Source: a virus. Taken from it: 31,304 nt of DNA. The DNA is taken from positions 1-31,304 of the IMG/VR virus record IMGVR_UViG_3300032053_018315; one strand, 5' to 3'. This document shows positions 27,067-31,304 of this stretch, piece by piece. How positions within the stretch are numbered: the first letter of the stretch is position 1; every line of letters starts with the position of its first letter. The notes beneath the pieces were generated by a model. It made no database searches and was not told the DNA's origin. It worked only from the letters and a program-made list of their open reading frames with translations. Position numbers and translations under genes: made by a program.

Positions 27067-30000
27067 ACTTGGCAGGGGCGCGCGCGCGCCACAACTCAAC
27101 GACACGATCGTATGGAACGGTGAAGACGGATGGGAGCCCCACCCACTGCCCCTTCCCCCGTCTGCCATCACCCAGATCCACACGAACACCATCATGCGCA
27201 TTGCAATGGGCGAGACCCGTTCCCCCAACTTTGAAGCAGGGGCATCGGGATGGTGCATCTACCCAGACGGGTCAGCCGAGTTCAACGACATCGTGGCCCG
27301 GGGCACAATCTACGCAACCGCAGGCGTCATCGGTGGGTGGGCGATCCTGCCCGCATACCTAGCGAAAGATACAGGCACGGACGCAACCAGCGCAGGAATG
27401 GCCCCGCTCGATTTTCCCTTCTACGCCGGGGCTACCTACGCCAACCGCGCCACCGCCCCATTCCGGGTTACCCCTGCCGGCGCAATCATGGCAACGTCAG
27501 GAACAATCGGTGGCTGGTCTATCACCTCTGCCTACATCGCCAAGGATACTGGCCTCGACGCGACGAGTGCAGGCATGGCCCCTGGCGATTACCCGTTTTA
27601 TGCCGGGACGGTCTACGCCAACCGCGCTGCTGCCCCCTTCCGGGTCACAATCGCCGGAGCACTCTACGCTACAGGGGCTACAATCACAGGGACCCTTACC
27701 GCCACGACGGGGAACATTGGCGGGTGGACAATCAACGCGACGAGCCTGACCGGTGGGAACGCAACCCTTCACAGCACAGGCTACCTACTTTTGGGAACCA
27801 CGACCGACGTCGTTCGCATCGATGCAACAGATGTCCTGTATCGTATCTGGGTCGGTGCCATATTGGGAGCCGACGCCCCGTTCTCTGTAACCAAGGCAGG
27901 CGCGCTCAAGTCTACCTCTGGGGAGATCGGGGGCTGGACCATCGCAGCAACCTACCTGGTGAAAGATACAGGAGTGGATGCTACCAGCGTCGGGCTCGCC
28001 CCCGCAGACTTCCCCTTCTACGCAGGCGCGATGTATGCGAATCGGGCTATTGCCCCGTTCAGGGTCACCCCGGCCGGCGCGCTGGTGGCTACGAGCGCGA
28101 CGATCTCCGGCAGCATCACGGCAACATCCGGCACGATAGGCGGCTGGACGGTCAACGCGGCCAGCATTACAGGGGGAGACGCCACCTTGCACTCTACCGG
28201 ATACTTACTTCTGGGAACAGGCGACGACGTCGTGCGCCTGGACGCCACCGATGTCACCTACCGGCTATGGATTGGAGACCCAGTTGGAGGATCCGCCCCC
28301 TTCCGTGTCTCCCGGACAGGCTGTGTCCATGCGGACAACGCCTACATAACCGGCGACATCGACGCCAACTCTGGGCACATCGGTACGCTAGACATCGACG
28401 GAGTGCTGTCTGTCGGGGCTGCCGCACCGTACATTCAGATCAGTGGGCCGGGTAAGTACATTCGCACGAGCACGTTCACGTCCGGCTTGCAGGGGTTCAC
28501 GATCGAGTCGGACGGGAGCGCCGAGTTCAACAACGTTGACGTGCGCGGAGCCATCAAGGTGTCCGTTCTTCAGTACGGCCACGTCCTGGCTGCGAGTGGC
28601 TCGGTCTGGGTCACCCCGTCTGCCGGAAGACTACTTGTAGATTGCGTAAGCGTAGACAGCCCGACTACATTCGACGTGGACATCGAAGACCCGGACGGAA
28701 TGACGCACGTAGCGGCAGGAACACTGTGGGCAGTAGGTGACGTGATCAGGATGAAGGAAGCCCTGGTGGGGGACTTGTGGGCCACGGTCTCCGGCAAGAC
28801 AGACAGGACCACGTACTGGCGGCTGGCGATCGTGAAGCAGTCACCAGGTGCCGGGACGAACTACACGTTCCGTGCCGGGCTCGCAATCCTGAACTACGGG
28901 GCATCGGGCAAGGGAATGATCCAGATCACAGCCGACGCAACGAATGCCCCGTACATGCAGATGGCAACCCATGCAGGGAGCCCGTGGACTGCGCTGACTG
29001 CCCGGCTACGGATCGGGAACCTGAACGGGGCAGCGGACTATGTCGCCGAGACTTACGGAATGATCACGGGGCAGTACGGCGTGGCATCTCAGACATCTCT
29101 CACGGTGGACGACACGAACGGGATCAGGATTTTCAACAACACGACCAAGGTTGCCCAGTGGGACGCGAGCGGGAATATCCTGATCGGCCAAGCGGCGGTG
29201 TCCCAGAACAACGTCTACATCACAGCCGGCGCGATCTCCATTCGCAACAATACGACAGAGCGCATTGGCCTCACGGCAGCCGGGATCCTCACGATCAAGG
29301 ACAGTGCCGGGGCTGCCGTCTTCACATTCAATGCAGGTACGGGAGCCGAGTTTACGCTGCCCCTGACGATCGGCGCAAGCGGCGGCATCTACCAGGGCAC
29401 GGGAACATTTGCTGCCCCAACGACAGGGCTGAAGATCTGGAACGACTCAGGGATTGGGCGCCTCGCAACTTACAACGCCGGCGTAGCGCAGGTGTACTTT
29501 GGCACCGATGGGAAGCTGGCTGCCGGCGCCGGGAAAGTCGTCATTGATAGCACGGGGGTCCACATAGACGTCGAGGGATCCACTCCTTCCTCGGGAAGGA
29601 TTGTCTTCGAGGACTTCGACGCAACCTACGACTTCTGGGCGATGCTGTGGACCTATACGAGCGGCGCAGCGTACAAGTTCTCTCTGCGAAACCGCGCAGC
29701 CACAGCAACGTATACGACGGCGGTTACGAGCCTGACGGCCGAGGGGTCGGCTGCCACAGTAGAGACCGTAAGCGAGGTGTACTTGTCAGCGCCCGGCGGC
29801 TGGTCGGGCCTACGAGCAGCCGCAGGGACCTCTGCGATGGTAGGTGTATGGGACGGAGCGGCGACGGTGGTACGCCCAAAGACCACCTGGAACAGCGGCG
29901 GGAACATCGTCCACAAGTTGTTCGACGCCGCAGGGGCCACTAAACTTTCGATTCAGGACAGCGCCGAGGTAGAGGTAGCGTACATCAACTCGGATGGGAA

Positions 30001-30688
30001 CGCCCTCCTAAGTGGAGATGTCCGCACGCTTGGCGATGAGGCGGGAGTGGGATACCGCCTCAACGCATTCAAAACGCCCACCGAGCACTTTAACGTTGCC
30101 GCAATGCCAGCGGGGTGGTCCTGGGCAGGCGCACCCTTCGTGACTCCAACTGGTGTAAGCTTCGCAGCATATCCAAGTATCATGTACATCACAGACGCAG
30201 ACCTGGCAGCAGAGCGATGGTTTCTATATCGAGCGAATCCTATCGTGGCGGCAATGAACACCTATCTCGCGTTCGCCATGAACACGAACGATGTTGGGGC
30301 AAATCGAAACCGGTGTGGTATTCGATTGGATGACGGCACGGATAATAACTTCGCCGAGGCCATTGTCGAACAGACCACTGCGCTGCCGGCAGTATGGACG
30401 TTCTATGTCAGATCTCGTTCTGGTGGTGGTGCGATTACTGCGACTGCCGGGTCCGCTATTACTGTGCCGCTACCGTTCCTGTTGTCGTTGTACGTAGGTG
30501 GTACGCTTTGGACCAACTGGACGGCTAGCTGTCAGATCTTTGGTCTATACTCCTCGCTTGGCTTTTCCAACTTCAGGCAGGCCAATGCTGGCGGCCTGGC
30601 CTGGACACCGACACGGTTCGGCATCATCATGGAAACGTCCGGCGTAAGCTCCTGGTACTCTTGGTACATCGACGCCGTATCGTATTAG
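27056..30688 (+). CDS. 1210-residue repeat-containing tail fibre / receptor-binding protein
   Basis: The ATG at 27056 follows GGAGGGCC and lies inside the end of the HNH gene. After a short N-terminal anchor, five modules start at residues 90, 149, 219, 289 and 359 with G(V/T/N/E)IGGW. They are of two types, A (KDTGxDATSxGxAPxDxPFY) and B (ATLHSTGYLLLGT), in order A-A-B-A-B with a 70-residue period for the last ones. DGSAEFN occurs before and after the array. The middle part has beta-structured segments (APFRV, AGALYAT-like). The C-terminal 210 residues (about 1000-1210) form a separate jelly-roll-like domain (FNVAAMPAGWSWAGAPFVTP to SWYSWYIDAVSY), probably the receptor tip. The tip is less GC-rich. 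A trimeric fibre is inferred. Confidence 0.88.
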   Translation: MSIELGRGARAPQLNDTIVWNGEDGWEPHPLPLPPSAITQIHTNTIMRIAMGETRSPNFEAGASGWCIYPDGSAEFNDIVARGTIYATAGVIGGWAILPAYLAKDTGTDATSAGMAPLDFPFYAGATYANRATAPFRVTPAGAIMATSGTIGGWSITSAYIAKDTGLDATSAGMAPGDYPFYAGTVYANRAAAPFRVTIAGALYATGATITGTLTATTGNIGGWTINATSLTGGNATLHSTGYLLLGTTTDVVRIDATDVLYRIWVGAILGADAPFSVTKAGALKSTSGEIGGWTIAATYLVKDTGVDATSVGLAPADFPFYAGAMYANRAIAPFRVTPAGALVATSATISGSITATSGTIGGWTVNAASITGGDATLHSTGYLLLGTGDDVVRLDATDVTYRLWIGDPVGGSAPFRVSRTGCVHADNAYITGDIDANSGHIGTLDIDGVLSVGAAAPYIQISGPGKYIRTSTFTSGLQGFTIESDGSAEFNNVDVRGAIKVSVLQYGHVLAASGSVWVTPSAGRLLVDCVSVDSPTTFDVDIEDPDGMTHVAAGTLWAVGDVIRMKEALVGDLWATVSGKTDRTTYWRLAIVKQSPGAGTNYTFRAGLAILNYGASGKGMIQITADATNAPYMQMATHAGSPWTALTARLRIGNLNGAADYVAETYGMITGQYGVASQTSLTVDDTNGIRIFNNTTKVAQWDASGNILIGQAAVSQNNVYITAGAISIRNNTTERIGLTAAGILTIKDSAGAAVFTFNAGTGAEFTLPLTIGASGGIYQGTGTFAAPTTGLKIWNDSGIGRLATYNAGVAQVYFGTDGKLAAGAGKVVIDSTGVHIDVEGSTPSSGRIVFEDFDATYDFWAMLWTYTSGAAYKFSLRNRAATATYTTAVTSLTAEGSAATVETVSEVYLSAPGGWSGLRAAAGTSAMVGVWDGAATVVRPKTTWNSGGNIVHKLFDAAGATKLSIQDSAEVEVAYINSDGNALLSGDVRTLGDEAGVGYRLNAFKTPTEHFNVAAMPAGWSWAGAPFVTPTGVSFAAYPSIMYITDADLAAERWFLYRANPIVAAMNTYLAFAMNTNDVGANRNRCGIRLDDGTDNNFAEAIVEQTTALPAVWTFYVRSRSGGGAITATAGSAITVPLPFLLSLYVGGTLWTNWTASCQIFGLYSSLGFSNFRQANAGGLAWTPTRFGIIMETSGVSSWYSWYIDAVSY

Positions 30689-30719
30689 ACACATGGGCGC
30701 AAGGCCGGGGGATACTTAA

Positions 30720-31304
30720 ATGGCGGCATCGTGGATAACACAACCCCCAGGATCAATGCCCTTCTTCGATCCGTACAGCCTGACCTTGAACGGGCAGCCA
30801 ACGTATGCCGGGTGTGGGCCAGTGGCCCTCGGCATGATCACAGGAGCCTACCACAACCAGGTGCCCGCCTGGCAAGCACTGTCTCCCCAGGGGTTGATCG
30901 ATGCTAACGCCGGCCTGTTCACCGAGCGCGGGATTGGGATCCACCAGTTCGACGACGACCTTCGCGCTGCCCGCTACACGCCGCGTACCTATATGGGCAC
31001 GAACTGGGAAACGCTACAGACCGTGGTCAACCGGGGGCCTGCAGTAGCCTACGTCGAGTGGGAATGGAAGCCAGGCGGCGCAGCACACGGGGTTGTGGTC
31101 ACGGACGCCAACGATAAAGAAGTACACATAGCAGACCCCGGGACGGGCACAGAGTACGTGGTGCCCACGCCCCAGTTCCAGCAGAGTTGGAAGTCACAGG
31201 GAAACGTACTGTACGGGGTTGAGCCGTTCTGGAAGCTGGCCAAGGACAAAGAGAGCAAGAAGGCGCCTCCTCCCTGGAGGACGGGGCGCAAGCCTGGGCG
31301 GTAG
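30720..31304 (+). CDS. C39-family cysteine peptidase (probable lysis/entry enzyme)
   Basis: 194 residues ending exactly at the window edge. A weak GGGGGAT precedes the ATG. The papain-like C39 core shows the catalytic Cys at residue 32 in YAGCGPVALGMITGAY, His at 123 in AAHGVVVTDA and Asp at 139 in IADPGTGTEY. WEWKPGGAAHGVVVTDANDK, then KEVHIADPGTG is the usual His...Asp order of Peptidase_C39_2. No signal peptide is seen. In phages such domains usually cut peptidoglycan peptides, as endolysin or tail-associated enzyme. The position right after the tail fibre suits either. No holin gene is visible in the window. Confidence 0.82.
   Translation: MAASWITQPPGSMPFFDPYSLTLNGQPTYAGCGPVALGMITGAYHNQVPAWQALSPQGLIDANAGLFTERGIGIHQFDDDLRAARYTPRTYMGTNWETLQTVVNRGPAVAYVEWEWKPGGAAHGVVVTDANDKEVHIADPGTGTEYVVPTPQFQQSWKSQGNVLYGVEPFWKLAKDKESKKAPPPWRTGRKPGR

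Noticed and set aside
27077-27090. 14-bp alternating GC palindrome GGCGCGCGCGCGCC at the fibre start
   Set aside because: A single copy explained by Gly/Arg/Ala codons. Not part of the terS-terL GCGCGC cluster.
27323-28340. CRISPR-like or diversity-generating-retroelement repeats in the tail fibre gene
   Set aside because: The 210-bp units are in-frame coding repeats without unique spacers, and no reverse transcriptase or template repeat is present.

Overview
The window reads as the left part of an integrated temperate phage in a GC-rich bacterium. Bases 1 to about 110 encode the start of a GPH (melibiose-carrier type) sugar/cation symporter, and its reading frame is broken by a phage end carrying a large serine recombinase. 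A Chloroflexota (Anaerolineae-like) host would fit, but only about 110 host bases are present, so the host is an inference.

Layout. (1) 77-6357 is transcribed leftward. It starts at a near-consensus promoter at 6329-6357 and runs through a LexA-type HTH protein, a coiled-coil peptide, two winged-helix proteins (one resembling a replication initiator), an HNH endonuclease with a primase-like zinc ribbon, a small winged-helix protein, a coupled 90-residue protein, a ribbon-helix-helix repressor with its own operator/promoter, a further regulator-like protein, a 55-residue peptide and the serine integrase. This is the lysogeny, replication and integration region. (2) 6390-31304 is transcribed rightward: small basic protein, small terminase, a 684-bp non-coding segment rich in GCGCGC and repeats, large terminase, portal, two small proteins, an HNH endonuclease and a 1724-residue giant protein. 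A second strong promoter at 18254-18282 then precedes scaffold, major capsid and a cement-like protein, which end at a clear intrinsic terminator (20560-20597). A glycosyltransferase, a connector-like protein, a 983-residue tail protein, a Vsr/DUF559-like nuclease, a third HNH endonuclease, a 1210-residue repeat tail fibre and a C39 peptidase follow. No tape-measure or tail-tube gene is visible, so a short-tailed (podovirus-like) virion is the simplest reading.

The strongest unexplained signal is a dispersed 13-bp palindrome, TTCGGC(G/C)GCCGAA. It has 11 exact copies and one single-mismatch copy between 1.9 and 25.5 kb. All 12 carry A two bases upstream on the + strand. The copies lie both between genes, often just before ribosome-binding sites, and inside unrelated genes, where six of seven are read in the frame that gives Ala-Ala-Glu. 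The first six copies also have the mirror T on the right flank, and the last six do not. One copy is expanded to a perfect 25-bp palindrome touching the Shine-Dalgarno of a winged-helix gene. This looks like a genome-wide protein-binding system (stoperator-, partition- or HIP-like). Whether it is phage-specific or shared with the host is the key open question.
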